Of a stretch of 50,189 bases of DNA, positions 17,076 through 24,971 are shown piece after piece; position 1 is the stretch's first letter, and the number at the start of each line of letters is the position of its first letter. Origin of the DNA: a virus; IMG/VR virus record IMGVR_UViG_3300005613_000094, positions 1 through 50,189 of that record; one strand, 5' to 3'. A program made the translations under genes and the position numbers. The notes beneath the pieces are model-generated. The model made no database searches, was not told the origin of the DNA, and worked only from the letters and a program-made list of their open reading frames with translations.

Positions 17076-17690
17076 CTATTTAGTTATTTTCTCGCATTCC
17101 CTTATTAAAAAGTCTTTGTACTCAGCCCAAAATTCTAAGGCTTTAGGACCCATCTGTTCAATTTCTACGTAACTAAACGAGGCCCATTCGGCTAACAGAT
17201 GGCTTTCACATCCTATACGGATATGTCCGTTCGTCAAGTATACGTCCCATTCCAAACCAAGTACGACCTTTGCTGCCCCGTGAAGGTTAGCCCCGTGAAG
17301 GTTAGCCCAGCGAAGGTCAGCCTCGTGAAGGTCAGCCTCGTGAAGGTTAGCCCCGCGAAGGTCAGCCCAGCGAAGGTTAGCCCCGTGAAGGTTAGCCCAG
17401 CGAAGGTTAGCCCCGCGAAGGTCAGCCTTGTGAAGGTTAGCCCCGCGAAGGTTAGCCCCGCGAAGGTTAGCCCCGCGAAGGTTAGCCTTGTGAAGGTTAG
17501 CCCCGTGAAGGTTAGCCCAGCGAAGGTCAGCCTCGTGAAGGTCAGCCTCGTGAAGGTTAGCCTCGTGAAGGTCAGCCTCGTGAAGGTCAGCCCCTAGCGT
17601 AGCTGCCGCGTTAACGTGTGCCGCGAAGGTAACCGAGTTAGACTCGTAAATTACAGCACCGGTGTTTTTGTGTCTGGTTGTAAATGCCAC
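17076..17690 (-). CDS. Pentapeptide-repeat protein
   Basis: A 204-residue protein. The start is GTG at 17690, chosen because AGGAG lies 7 bases upstream; an earlier in-frame ATG lies inside the polymerase gene. Residues 34-138 are 21 uninterrupted pentapeptides of the A(D/N)L-x-x type (ADLHE, ANLRG, ANLHG, ADLRW), which fold as a right-handed quadrilateral beta-helix. A non-repeat C-terminal domain of about 65 residues follows (LGLEWDVYLTNGHIRIGC). Some pentapeptide proteins mimic DNA and protect gyrase. Many phage copies with this C-terminal domain have no known role. Confidence 0.88.
   Translation of the reverse strand: MAFTTRHKNTGAVIYESNSVTFAAHVNAAATLGADLHEADLHEANLHEADLHEADLRWANLHGANLHKANLRGANLRGANLRGANLHKADLRGANLRWANLHGANLRWADLRGANLHEADLHEADLRWANLHGANLHGAAKVVLGLEWDVYLTNGHIRIGCESHLLAEWASFSYVEIEQMGPKALEFWAEYKDFLIRECEKITK
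17277..17591 (-). repeat. 21 tandem 15-bp coding repeats
   Basis: The DNA encoding the pentapeptides is a tandem array of 21 units of 15 bp, many of them nearly identical (plus strand GTGAAGGTTAGCCCC and variants). Such an array can expand or contract by slippage. It is a coding repeat, not a CRISPR array, as there are no spacers. Confidence 0.9.
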
Positions 17691-17700
17691 GATAATTCTC

Positions 17701-19854
17701 CTATTTCTTGTACTCGTAAGACTCGAAGCCAGCGGCTGCGAGAGGGAGACCTTCAGTCCAGTCTTCACCTGCAGCCAAGATATCAGACAATTTAGCATGT
17801 GTAAAGTCTTTTTTATCAGGTGTTTCAGTTACGAGTTCATCATGCACATGTAAAACTATCGGATAACCCGCGTTCTCGGCCTTTGGCATCGTCCAGTACA
17901 ACACGTCGCGGGCGATGGCTTGACAAACGTTCTCGAATAGTTTACCGCCGTAGGTGCTGAGACGTGACCACTGTCGAGTGTAAGGGTTGTCGCCCATGAA
18001 TGTGATGGTCGACTTCTTGCCTTTGTAGTTGAGTTTAGGCGCTGGGTAGTTCAGGACTCTACCAGACGGAAGTTTGATGCGCAACCATGACTTATGGCGG
18101 CGGACTTTCAACAACTTCCCGGCGTTATACGTCTTGCCTGGGTGTGAGATGGCCAGCTTGACAGCGCTCTCTAAACGCGCCCACATGTCCTGAATGTTAC
18201 TGTTAGCCTGGCGGTATAGCCGCTTCAATACGTCAACGGTTATGTAGGCCTCACGGCTCAGCCCGAACATCGGGAACCCCTGCTTCTCAGCCCAGATAAA
18301 GAAGCTGGCCGCTTCACGCACCGTCTCTTTCGGGAGGGTGTGGTAAATCTCTTCAGCTAACTTTTCCAGATCGAATCCATACCCAGCCGCACCAGTCACG
18401 AACGCACCGACACCACCTTGGTACTGAAGCATGAGTTCCTGCACCTTACCGATGTTACGCTGAGGCGTCGTGCATACGTGGTCGTCGGGCATGTTGAATG
18501 AACGCTTGTAGGCCAGGTTGTACAGATCCTCCCCCTCACGCACAGGCTTGCCTCGACCATCGTAACCGGTGATCGTGTCGAACTTACGGAAGGCCTGTAG
18601 TTTCCACTCCTCGCCAGCGAGCCAGGCGCCAACACGCCCCTCAATATTCGAGAGATCGGACACGACCAGCTTGCGCCCAGGTGCGGCGCACAGAACCGCC
18701 CTCACAGACGACGTAAGCAGCTTTGTTAGATTGGGTACGTTACCGGCTGCACTGCCATCTTTCAACAGCGCCACGCCCCACTCAGTTTCACTGGCTGGCA
18801 GTAACCCACGACTCGGAAGGTTCTGCGGTTGGAATGTACGCCCGGCAGCACGACCCGTTCTCTTGGCACCTAGAAACTGGACGGTGCCACGACAACGGCC
18901 ATCATCGTTGGTAGCCTTCTTCAGCTTGGAATATTTTGTAACGCTGGTCGATGTCGCCTGTAATCTGTTAGAGATCAGCTCACACACGCCATCCGGTAGG
19001 TCAGGGTCTTCCAGGCGTCGGGTGAGGGTCGCCTTCTTCATGTCCGGTAGCGACACGCCATACTCTTTCAAGAGGTATTCAAGCAGCTTGTCGCGCTGGG
19101 TGGTGGCGTCCAGGAACTCATCGGTCGCTTCCTTCGCTTCAGCCTTCAACCTGATTTTCTCAGACTTCACGGTTTCGATAGCTGCGTCGACCAACTCCAT
19201 GTCGACGTGGAAACCACGGTCGTTAATCCGTTGGTCGATGTGCCAGTTGGCCAGTTCGACTCCGTTTGGGTAATTGTTCTTAGGCATCTTCTTGTGGACA
19301 GCACGCATAGCTGAGATGTCAGAGACCGCGTACTCCTTGAACGCTGCCCAGTCTTCCGGGTGTGTCTCGTGTGTAGCACGGCGGAGGGTCATGTTCTTCG
19401 GGCGTGGCTTGCAGAACAGCTGGATGAGTCGCTTACCTTCTTTGTTCTTGGCATCTTCGTCGCCGACTTGCATGATCTCACACGTCTTGCCGAGGGCACC
19501 TGGCAACCCGTTTGAGTACGCCTGCACCATCGTGTCACGCCAGCGTTCGATAGACCAGTCCATTTCTGGGTAGTGGGTCTTCATGACGTTACGGTCGAAC
19601 ATAGAATTTTGCGCCCAGATTTCGACGGCTTTAGCGACAGCGTCGACGAACTCATCGGGCAGTACCTCACCCACGGTGAAGTCGACACACTGTACCGGGC
19701 CGTCGTCAACCGCGTAGGTCAACAGCATGATCTCGCTATCTTCGATGTACCGGTACGTACCGTTTGCTATCGGAGTTTCGCAATACGTCTCCGTGTCAAG
19801 CCATAGTTTTTCAACGGTTCGGTTGCGCTTCAGGTGCTTGCTGAAATCTACCAT
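17701..19854 (-). CDS. polA-like: Family A DNA polymerase with 3'-5' exonuclease
   Basis: A 717-residue replicative polymerase. An N-terminal DnaQ-like exonuclease shows Exo I (LWLDTET, about 18-24), Exo II (NSMFDRN) and Exo III (YAVSDISAM). The C-terminal PolA domain has motif A (VVSDLSNIEGRVGAWLAG), motif B (RNIGKVQELMLQYQGG) and motif C (HVHDELVTE). It copies phage DNA with proofreading. Motif A (DxSNIExR) belongs to the phage-type branch. The ATG overlaps the stop of the small upstream gene (TAATG). A ribosome binding site, GGAGG, is visible inside that gene. Confidence 0.95.
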   Translation of the reverse strand: MVDFSKHLKRNRTVEKLWLDTETYCETPIANGTYRYIEDSEIMLLTYAVDDGPVQCVDFTVGEVLPDEFVDAVAKAVEIWAQNSMFDRNVMKTHYPEMDWSIERWRDTMVQAYSNGLPGALGKTCEIMQVGDEDAKNKEGKRLIQLFCKPRPKNMTLRRATHETHPEDWAAFKEYAVSDISAMRAVHKKMPKNNYPNGVELANWHIDQRINDRGFHVDMELVDAAIETVKSEKIRLKAEAKEATDEFLDATTQRDKLLEYLLKEYGVSLPDMKKATLTRRLEDPDLPDGVCELISNRLQATSTSVTKYSKLKKATNDDGRCRGTVQFLGAKRTGRAAGRTFQPQNLPSRGLLPASETEWGVALLKDGSAAGNVPNLTKLLTSSVRAVLCAAPGRKLVVSDLSNIEGRVGAWLAGEEWKLQAFRKFDTITGYDGRGKPVREGEDLYNLAYKRSFNMPDDHVCTTPQRNIGKVQELMLQYQGGVGAFVTGAAGYGFDLEKLAEEIYHTLPKETVREAASFFIWAEKQGFPMFGLSREAYITVDVLKRLYRQANSNIQDMWARLESAVKLAISHPGKTYNAGKLLKVRRHKSWLRIKLPSGRVLNYPAPKLNYKGKKSTITFMGDNPYTRQWSRLSTYGGKLFENVCQAIARDVLYWTMPKAENAGYPIVLHVHDELVTETPDKKDFTHAKLSDILAAGEDWTEGLPLAAAGFESYEYKK

Positions 19855-20030
19855 TAGTCCTCCATCGATTTACAGGGCCTGCGCATAGCGTCCCGGGTGG
19901 TGGCGTTTCTTAACGCGACCAGCCCGCAGCCTGAGCAGTACGACCAGTGTAGTACTTTCCGGCTGAATACGTGAGCTACATTGCTCTTAAAATTTAATTG
20001 CTTTTGCTTCCAGCTCGCTTTCTTGCTCAC
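19854..20030 (-). CDS. Small putative zinc-binding protein, GTG start
   Basis: A 58-residue reading frame. It starts with GTG overlapping the upstream stop (GTGA) and ends with TAA overlapping the polymerase ATG. It is basic (MSKKASWKQKQ) with a CSGCG knuckle near residues 32-36 and one more Cys near the end (RRPC), so a partial zinc site is possible. Both overlaps argue that it is translated in the operon. Function is unknown. Confidence 0.65.
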   Translation of the reverse strand: MSKKASWKQKQLNFKSNVAHVFSRKVLHWSYCSGCGLVALRNATTRDAMRRPCKSMED

Positions 20031-20311
20031 GACGCTGACGCTAAGACGTAGAATTTATATCCGGTTTCTTCCATCGACGGGTCGGTAAAGACCTTTGCGC
20101 CCATCAACTTGTTCACCGGTACTTGGCCACCTACCAGGCTCCGTATGCTCGGGTCGGCCAGTATCTCGTCAAACTGCCTCGGGTGCATGGTACAGACAAC
20201 GTTACCGGCATCCCAAGCACGGTAGAACGTGTAATCATCATGGCGTAGTCGGTAACTTTCACGTACGAAATCGTTCACGGCGGTAGGTTCACGCCCTTCT
20301 AACATCCCCAT
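20027..20311 (-). CDS. Hypothetical protein upstream of polymerase
   Basis: A 94-residue protein of unknown function. The ATG at 20311 is preceded by GAGGAG at good spacing; a longer in-frame upstream extension has no supporting site. The sequence is mixed alpha/beta with no membrane segment. It couples to the small zinc protein through a GTGA overlap. Confidence 0.6.
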   Translation of the reverse strand: MGMLEGREPTAVNDFVRESYRLRHDDYTFYRAWDAGNVVCTMHPRQFDEILADPSIRSLVGGQVPVNKLMGAKVFTDPSMEETGYKFYVLASAS

Positions 20312-20603
20312 GGTTTTCTCCTCGTAAATAATTATATTAGTGGTGGGTGTGCCCCGAAGAGCGATCAACCCGTGATCCTGGCTTATATTTTCCTTATCTT
20401 TTTCAGATCCGCAGCATTGCACCAGTCCGCAATCATGATAGGCCCTAGTAGGCCCCGAGGTCTTCGCGGGTGGTGATATAAGTCATCGTTAGCGGGACCC
20501 CTCCAGGTTCGCAGCACAGACCGAACTGTCCGTGATACCGCGTCGCCCTTCTGGGGTGGATCTCTCCCGCATCTTGGATAGGATCTCCTCGTCTAAGTAT
20601 TAG
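20312..20603 (-). other. Intergenic stretch between ssDNA-binding protein and 20311 gene
   Basis: About 290 bases in a densely packed operon with no gene I can support. It contains only short open stretches on the minus strand (13, 17 and 27 codons). Two of them, MTYITTREDLGAY and MIADWCNAADLKK, lie close together in different frames and could be remnants of one small frameshifted gene. No consensus promoter was found. Confidence 0.4.
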
Positions 20604-21257
20604 TTAAAAAGCTTCGTCGTCACCGTCGTCACCCTCAAATTCTGAGGTGTCGTCCATGTCTTCGTCGGTGAACTCGTCCATGTCGTCGTCTTCCTCGTCA
20701 TTGCCGAGGTCGTCGAAGTCGTCGTCGGTAGCTTGAGCACCTGCGAACGCATCGCCGTCTGCGACAAACTGGACACCGATTAGGGTGCAGCGAACACCAG
20801 GCCATTGGCCCCCTTGGATATACATGTCGATGGTGGCATTGACATAGCAACCCGAGTATGGCTTACCGTCCGCTGCGGTAAGCTTGTTTTTAGCACGGTC
20901 AATAACAGCCGGTGCGCCTTGCTTGGCTGCACGGTGACCAGTAATGATCATGTGGTTCTCGTACTCTTCGCGATCTTTAGTGTCGCCGTCGTGGTAACAG
21001 AACTTATTGGTGTCCCCGGCCATAGCTTTTAGCTTGGCTTTGTAGGCAGGAACTTTCTTCGTTCCCGTAGGCTTCTCCCCCCAGGCATCCTTGGCGGCCT
21101 CGGCGATTGCGTTGCGAATTTTCTTGTCGTTCTCGCTGTCCTTTTCGATAAGATAGGTCGCGTCATAGCGAGGTTTTCCATCGCCGGGGGTGTATTCCTT
21201 AGGCTCAAAGAGTTCAGGAAATGATAAACGTACGTTTAATAGTTTTACTTTTGCCAT
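20604..21257 (-). CDS. ssb-like: DUF2815-type single-stranded DNA-binding protein
   Basis: A 217-residue protein. The N-terminal 165 residues match the phage ssDNA-binding (T7 gp2.5-like, DUF2815) pattern: RLSFPELFEPKE near the start and YSGCYVNATIDMYIQGGQW near residues 134-152. A long Asp/Glu-rich tail ends in DDEAF with a terminal phenylalanine, the classic feature through which such proteins contact polymerase and helicase. It coats ssDNA during replication. It lies next to the DUF2800 nuclease gene, as in many phages. Confidence 0.9.
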   Translation of the reverse strand: MAKVKLLNVRLSFPELFEPKEYTPGDGKPRYDATYLIEKDSENDKKIRNAIAEAAKDAWGEKPTGTKKVPAYKAKLKAMAGDTNKFCYHDGDTKDREEYENHMIITGHRAAKQGAPAVIDRAKNKLTAADGKPYSGCYVNATIDMYIQGGQWPGVRCTLIGVQFVADGDAFAGAQATDDDFDDLGNDEEDDDMDEFTDEDMDDTSEFEGDDGDDEAF

Positions 21258-21269
21258 GGTAGTGGCTCC

Positions 21270-22613
21270 TTAATAAAATTCTGACATGTTGTCAGTTGAA
21301 TCGGTTGAATCAATATCGTCGAAGTCGTCTTCCGGTGGTGTGATAGTCACTGCTTCGCGCTTATCAAGTACCGATACGACGGTCAACTTCCCTTCTGTGC
21401 GTCCGTAGTGCGACTGCAAAGTCTTCCACTGGCGTGGGCCTATGTCGCCTTCCTTGAACGCTTTCTCGGCGGCTGTAGGGCTAATAAGCTTCTTAGAGTA
21501 CGCGACATCGTGCTTGATCTTCATACTCTTAGTCATCAGTGTTTCGACTTCTTCCTCGTCGATCCAGGCACGATTACCGCCGGGCCCTTTGACCAACTTC
21601 CAGCCTTCCATGACCGCGCCTTCCTTCATTACCTTGGCTACGTGTCTGTCGACAGCATCACACCAGTCCTTAACCAGCTTGGTCTTACCCCGGAGTTCAG
21701 CTAACCGTTCGTGCGACAACCCGTTCAGGTCGCCTGTGTTGACTGGTAGCGCATCGAAGTCACAAGAGTCTTCTATGTGCTGAGCCAACGCCGGGCAGTC
21801 ACCCTTGCGCTTGCAGTAACCTGTTGAGCAGTGCTCGCCAGCGGTCAGGTGTTTAGTGGTGTCGAACTTCTCAGGGTCGGAGTCCAACAGTGCTGTGCAG
21901 ATCGCCGCAGCGTCAGCACATCGTTCCTGGAAATCTAGTAGGTCGTTTACAGATACTTCCCACTGATCGACCACACCCAGGTTCGGCTGGTGGATAACCA
22001 GCAAGAAAGAGTCCACGTCTTCCGGTAGTGAGAAAGCATGTTCCTCATACGCTGCCAGGGCGTACATCATGAGCTGGCTGTTCTCTTCCGCGTAGACTTC
22101 ACGGTAGCCGAACTTCAAATCATGAACCTGAGGTTGCGGCAAGTCGTCACACCCCGGAAGAACCACCACATCGCCGGTGCCTTTCGCGTCCTTCTCACCG
22201 GTTATGTGCTCGATAGTCATGCGCTGCTCAACGAGTAGGGTGCCACCGCCAGCTATCTCAGTAACCTTGTTGATATAGCCCTGAACTTTCTCGAACATAT
22301 CAATCGTTACTTCGATAGAGAACTCGACTTCTTCCGGTTTGTGTGGTGCTCTCGCCCAGGCTGCTTCACCTGTCTTCAGCACGTCGATGGTTTCACCTAC
22401 CAAAATTTTTGGCAGCTTGTCACCGTAGACAGTGAAGCCTTCAGCCCCCAGGAAGTGAGCGGCGGTGCCTATGGCAGAGTCGTACGTTGTCTCGTCTTCG
22501 CAGCCCCGCTCCATTACCGGTGCCCCCGCGCAGGCCATCCACTTGGGCGAACCCGACGGTGAGAGCACCGCGTGTGGATTAGTCTTCGGTAATGTCGTGT
22601 TGGCTTCTGACAT
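21270..22613 (-). CDS. DUF2800 Cas4/RecB-like nuclease
   Basis: A 447-residue protein. N-terminal SPSGSPKWMACAGAP and the GTAAHFLGAE segment are typical of DUF2800. A PD-(D/E)XK core is visible as GDVVVLPG, VHDLKFG (D-x-K) and NSQLMMYALA (Q-x-x-x-Y). A cysteine group (C-x5-C-x6-C near residues 260-275, HCSTGYCKRKGDCPAL) suggests a Cas4-like iron-sulfur site. It likely processes DNA ends during replication or recombination with the ssDNA-binding protein. It overlaps the upstream gene by 35 bp. Confidence 0.85.
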   Translation of the reverse strand: MSEANTTLPKTNPHAVLSPSGSPKWMACAGAPVMERGCEDETTYDSAIGTAAHFLGAEGFTVYGDKLPKILVGETIDVLKTGEAAWARAPHKPEEVEFSIEVTIDMFEKVQGYINKVTEIAGGGTLLVEQRMTIEHITGEKDAKGTGDVVVLPGCDDLPQPQVHDLKFGYREVYAEENSQLMMYALAAYEEHAFSLPEDVDSFLLVIHQPNLGVVDQWEVSVNDLLDFQERCADAAAICTALLDSDPEKFDTTKHLTAGEHCSTGYCKRKGDCPALAQHIEDSCDFDALPVNTGDLNGLSHERLAELRGKTKLVKDWCDAVDRHVAKVMKEGAVMEGWKLVKGPGGNRAWIDEEEVETLMTKSMKIKHDVAYSKKLISPTAAEKAFKEGDIGPRQWKTLQSHYGRTEGKLTVVSVLDKREAVTITPPEDDFDDIDSTDSTDNMSEFY

Positions 22614-23052
22614 TTAAGACCTCCTGGTATGCGTCGTTGTACTTCTCTACAGGTAGCGCACCCTCGGTAAGTGGGACACCGCCTTTCGTGAACTTAGTCA
22701 AGAATTTTTTGCAAACAATCTTGGCTGCTGGCAACCCTTTGTGCTGTTTTATCTGAACGAGGGTGCGGTGGAACAGAGCGTGCAGTACCTTGAATTCTAC
22801 CGGCGTTTGGTCTTCAACTCCGTCAACCTCGGTTTCTTCCGTTGAGTTTTCAGCAGCTTCTTCCTGCGCCGCCTTGACATCTTTACCTACATTCGGTTTA
22901 GATGGTGTGGCTTCTTCGGCTGCGCCTTTCTCCAATACAGCCAGGCGTTTTGCTTCGGAGTTACTAACCGGCTTTGCTGCGGTGCCGGTTAAGTGGTCGG
23001 CGATACGTGTTAGCTGCACCGTCAGTGCTTCGATTTGTTGTTCTAATGACAT
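22579..23052 (-). CDS. Hypothetical protein with N-terminal coiled coil
   Basis: A 157-residue protein. Residues 1-25 form an amphipathic helix (QQIEALTVQLTRIADHL), followed by an acidic, low-complexity linker (about 45-80) and a basic C-terminal domain (AAKIVCKKFLTKFTKGG). This layout suggests an oligomerising accessory factor of the nuclease/ssDNA-binding pair; that is inference. No family is recognised. Confidence 0.6.
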   Translation of the reverse strand: MSLEQQIEALTVQLTRIADHLTGTAAKPVSNSEAKRLAVLEKGAAEEATPSKPNVGKDVKAAQEEAAENSTEETEVDGVEDQTPVEFKVLHALFHRTLVQIKQHKGLPAAKIVCKKFLTKFTKGGVPLTEGALPVEKYNDAYQEVLNVRSQHDITED

Positions 23053-23134
23053 TCGCTTGCTCCTTAGATTAAAATGACCCTAGTTATAAAGCTACCAGGG
23101 CGTTAAAAGTCCCCAGTCTCCGGGGGTTTGCTGC

Positions 23135-23317
23135 TTAGTCACCGCTTGCTTCACCGGTGTGTGGGAAGGCACCTGCTGTTTCGATACCGATTAAACTGGT
23201 GACCCCGTTGAGGTCGAAAGCTTGTTGGTTGGCAGCATGGTCCCGGGTTACATCGGCGAGCAGGCTGTAAACATACGCTAATTTATTAGCGAGTGCAACC
23301 TCTAATAACGAACTCAC
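23135..23317 (-). CDS. Small hypothetical protein, GTG start
   Basis: A 60-residue protein. The GTG at 23317 has AGGAG 6 bases upstream and is preferred over a TTG at 23344 that lacks a site. It is mostly helical (SSLLEVALANKLAYVYSLLADV). Function is unknown. Confidence 0.5.
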   Translation of the reverse strand: MSSLLEVALANKLAYVYSLLADVTRDHAANQQAFDLNGVTSLIGIETAGAFPHTGEASGD

Positions 23318-23337
23318 CTGAGACTCCTGTACTGCGC

Positions 23338-23550
23338 TTACCAACTCAAGGGGTGCATCGCTGCTAACACCTCCAGCTTTGCTATGTCCGCGTTGTGCCG
23401 CGCTTCGGTGGCTGCCGCAACGTCGATGTCGAACTGTGAAAGCTTCCCTGCTCGACCAGCTTCGGCTGCTGCGATAGCTGCCTCAGGTGCCCCAGGTGTG
23501 TTGTGCGCTGCGTTTTCGTTCAGTTGGTTGATAGTTGTTAGTCCGTGCAT
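23338..23550 (-). CDS. Small Ala-rich hypothetical protein
   Basis: A 70-residue Ala-rich helical protein (APEAAIAAAEAGRAGKL) with AAGGAA before its ATG. Function is unknown. It sits immediately upstream of another small helical protein in the leftward operon. Confidence 0.55.
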   Translation of the reverse strand: MHGLTTINQLNENAAHNTPGAPEAAIAAAEAGRAGKLSQFDIDVAAATEARHNADIAKLEVLAAMHPLSW

Positions 23551-23579
23551 GGTAGTTCCTTTATAAAAAAAATGGTTAA

Positions 23580-23945
23580 TTAGTGTTGCGGGTAGTCTTC
23601 ATCCCTCGAAGCGTTGCGGTCTAGCGGCACAGCCCGAAGTTTAAACTTGCCTAGTTTGGTGTTCTTCGTCTCCGCCTCAACCACTGCAGAAAATGATCTG
23701 AGGGTCTCAGCGGTAGGTTGTCCGTAGTGAATACGTCGGAAGCAATCCTTCTTACTGACAGTCAACACCCCGCCACTTTCCACGTGCTGGCGAATATATG
23801 CCAGTGTGTCGCGTAATTGGTTGGGGGTCAAGTCGCCCACCCGGGTGGTTAGCGCCGGAGGGCAGAACCACACTTCCTCGTCTGCCGCTGTTGGTGCCCG
23901 GCCTTTGTTTATTTCCAGCCTAAATCCAAATATATTTATTTTCAT
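23580..23945 (-). CDS. Hypothetical protein in leftward operon
   Basis: A 121-residue protein of unknown function. The middle region (LTPNQLRDTLAYIRQHV) is helical. Its start overlaps the stop of the upstream Cys-rich gene (ATGA). There are no membrane segments. Confidence 0.55.
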   Translation of the reverse strand: MKINIFGFRLEINKGRAPTAADEEVWFCPPALTTRVGDLTPNQLRDTLAYIRQHVESGGVLTVSKKDCFRRIHYGQPTAETLRSFSAVVEAETKNTKLGKFKLRAVPLDRNASRDEDYPQH

Positions 23946-24241
23946 TTCGTTCTCCAGTAAGGCCCTAACAGCCTAATTTCTTGAAAGGATACAAACTCCT
24001 GGAACACAGGACACTCGTCTTCCCGCTCTACACCTTCTACCACTTGGCAATGGTTCTCTTCTTTGTTGTAGAGGTGGCAGTTAGAACACTCGTTGTTGCC
24101 CCAGTTTGCTTCCCAATAATTTCTAACCAATTCGTACCCTGTACACTTGCCACCACCAAACCGGTGGGGAAGGGTGCCGTAAGCATTGCAGTGGCAAGTT
24201 ACCTCACCCTCGCGGTGCTTACGCCTAGTCTTCACGGTCAC
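23942..24241 (-). CDS. Cysteine-rich, probably zinc-binding protein
   Basis: A 99-residue protein with seven cysteines, including CHC near residue 16, CSNC near residue 52 and two more before EDECPVF. The spacing fits one or two zinc knuckles. It overlaps its neighbours on both sides by four bases. Function is unknown; nucleic-acid binding is a reasonable guess. Confidence 0.6.
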   Translation of the reverse strand: MTVKTRRKHREGEVTCHCNAYGTLPHRFGGGKCTGYELVRNYWEANWGNNECSNCHLYNKEENHCQVVEGVEREDECPVFQEFVSFQEIRLLGPYWRTK

Positions 24242-24534
24242 GTCAGTAGTCCTCGTTGTTTCTTATAAGCGGCTAGAAGTTTCTTACCCATCGGAATGGT
24301 TATCCTGTTTTCATTAACCAGCCTGTATATAGTATTGTGCCCGACCCCCGCTGCCTCCGCTACTTTATCGTAGGTGCCCACAATTACTCTGAGCTGCGCA
24401 ACCATCTTCTGGAATACGTGAATCTTATCGGGGGACACCCAGTCGGCGAAGTTACCGTTTGTTGGGGGCTCCCTGAAATCGTTTGACTTCCCGCTCGCTG
24501 CGCTTAGGTGTTGTACTCGTCTGTTACCTGCCAT
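24238..24534 (-). CDS. Helix-turn-helix regulator
   Basis: A 98-residue protein. Residues about 55-78 (DKVAEAAGVGHNTIYRLVNEN) form a clear XRE/lambda-repressor-type helix-turn-helix, followed by a basic C terminus (GKKLLAAYKKQ). The ATG at 24534 is used because it fits the upstream stop; a longer in-frame extension enters the neighbouring gene. It lies near the start of the leftward operon, a typical place for a phage transcription switch protein. The target site is not known; the 16-bp palindrome at 24916 and the 15-bp dyads are candidates. Confidence 0.75.
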   Translation of the reverse strand: MAGNRRVQHLSAASGKSNDFREPPTNGNFADWVSPDKIHVFQKMVAQLRVIVGTYDKVAEAAGVGHNTIYRLVNENRITIPMGKKLLAAYKKQRGLLT

Positions 24535-24535
24535 G

Positions 24536-24802
24536 TCAGTTCTCCTCACAATCAAACGTGTCAGATTCCTCGTAGCTATACTCAAGAGACAATAATTCAT
24601 AAATGCTCTTGCGGTTAGCCATCAACGTTTGCAATATCTTGAACTGGTCAGCGGCGCAGGTAAGTCCTGCACTGTTCTGTCGGAGGATCGTGCCCAAGTG
24701 CTCAGCTATCCGATTCTCCATGTGTGTTTCAGCGAGCTTTGCCGAGTAGTGCTCCAACCCGTCTGGGGTTCGATACGAGGTTATTACTTTATATCCTTTC
24801 AT
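24536..24802 (-). CDS. First gene of leftward operon, hypothetical
   Basis: An 88-residue protein. The start at 24802 has GGAG 8 bases upstream. It lies about 40 bases after the expected start of transcription of the consensus promoter at 24850-24879, so it is made first. The protein is mostly helical with an acidic C terminus (YEESDTFDCEEN). No family is recognised. Confidence 0.6.
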   Translation of the reverse strand: MKGYKVITSYRTPDGLEHYSAKLAETHMENRIAEHLGTILRQNSAGLTCAADQFKILQTLMANRKSIYELLSLEYSYEESDTFDCEEN

Positions 24803-24849
24803 AATTTTCTCCAGTTGTTTTAGCTGAGTTGCCCCAACTGATGAGCCGA

Positions 24850-24879
24850 AGCATAGCACTCGATAAAATATAGTGTCAA
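24850..24879 (-). promoter_or_regulatory. Consensus leftward early promoter
   Basis: On the minus strand: a perfect -35 TTGACA (24879-24874), 18-base spacer and -10 TATGCT (24855-24850). It drives the leftward operon running down to about 13.4 kb. The same -10 hexamer is used at 13096 and 40964. Confidence 0.8.
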
Positions 24880-24915
24880 CACTTTTCTGGAAATAATTTA
24901 TCCCTTGCATTATCC

Positions 24916-24931
24916 GGTAGCCTATGCTACC
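24916..24931. promoter_or_regulatory. 16-bp palindrome, candidate operator
   Basis: GGTAGC-CTAT-GCTACC is a perfect 6+6 bp dyad in the divergent region, 41 bases upstream of the Cro-like gene. It contains a TATGCT that could be a -10 box for rightward transcription, although no good -35 is present. This suits an operator that blocks the rightward promoter. Confidence 0.5.
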
Positions 24932-24971
24932 TTCGCGGTCTTCGAACGCAACTAACCTATATGAGGGATTT

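Noticed and set aside
17277-17591. Regular short repeats suggesting a CRISPR array
   Set aside because: Units are 15 bp, contiguous and coding, with no unique spacers.
17199-17597. Plus-strand 132-codon open frame made of repeated KVSPAKVS units
   Set aside because: It is the antisense of the pentapeptide repeat array. A 15-bp repeat stays open in several frames, and this one lacks a ribosome binding site and lies against the operon direction.
17701-19854. Z-genome (2-aminoadenine) replication system: PolA-type DpoZ plus MazG-like MazZ
   Set aside because: A family A polymerase and a MazG-like protein are present, but no PurZ-like adenylosuccinate synthetase homologue or HD-type dATPase is seen. 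The pair alone is common in phages with ordinary bases.
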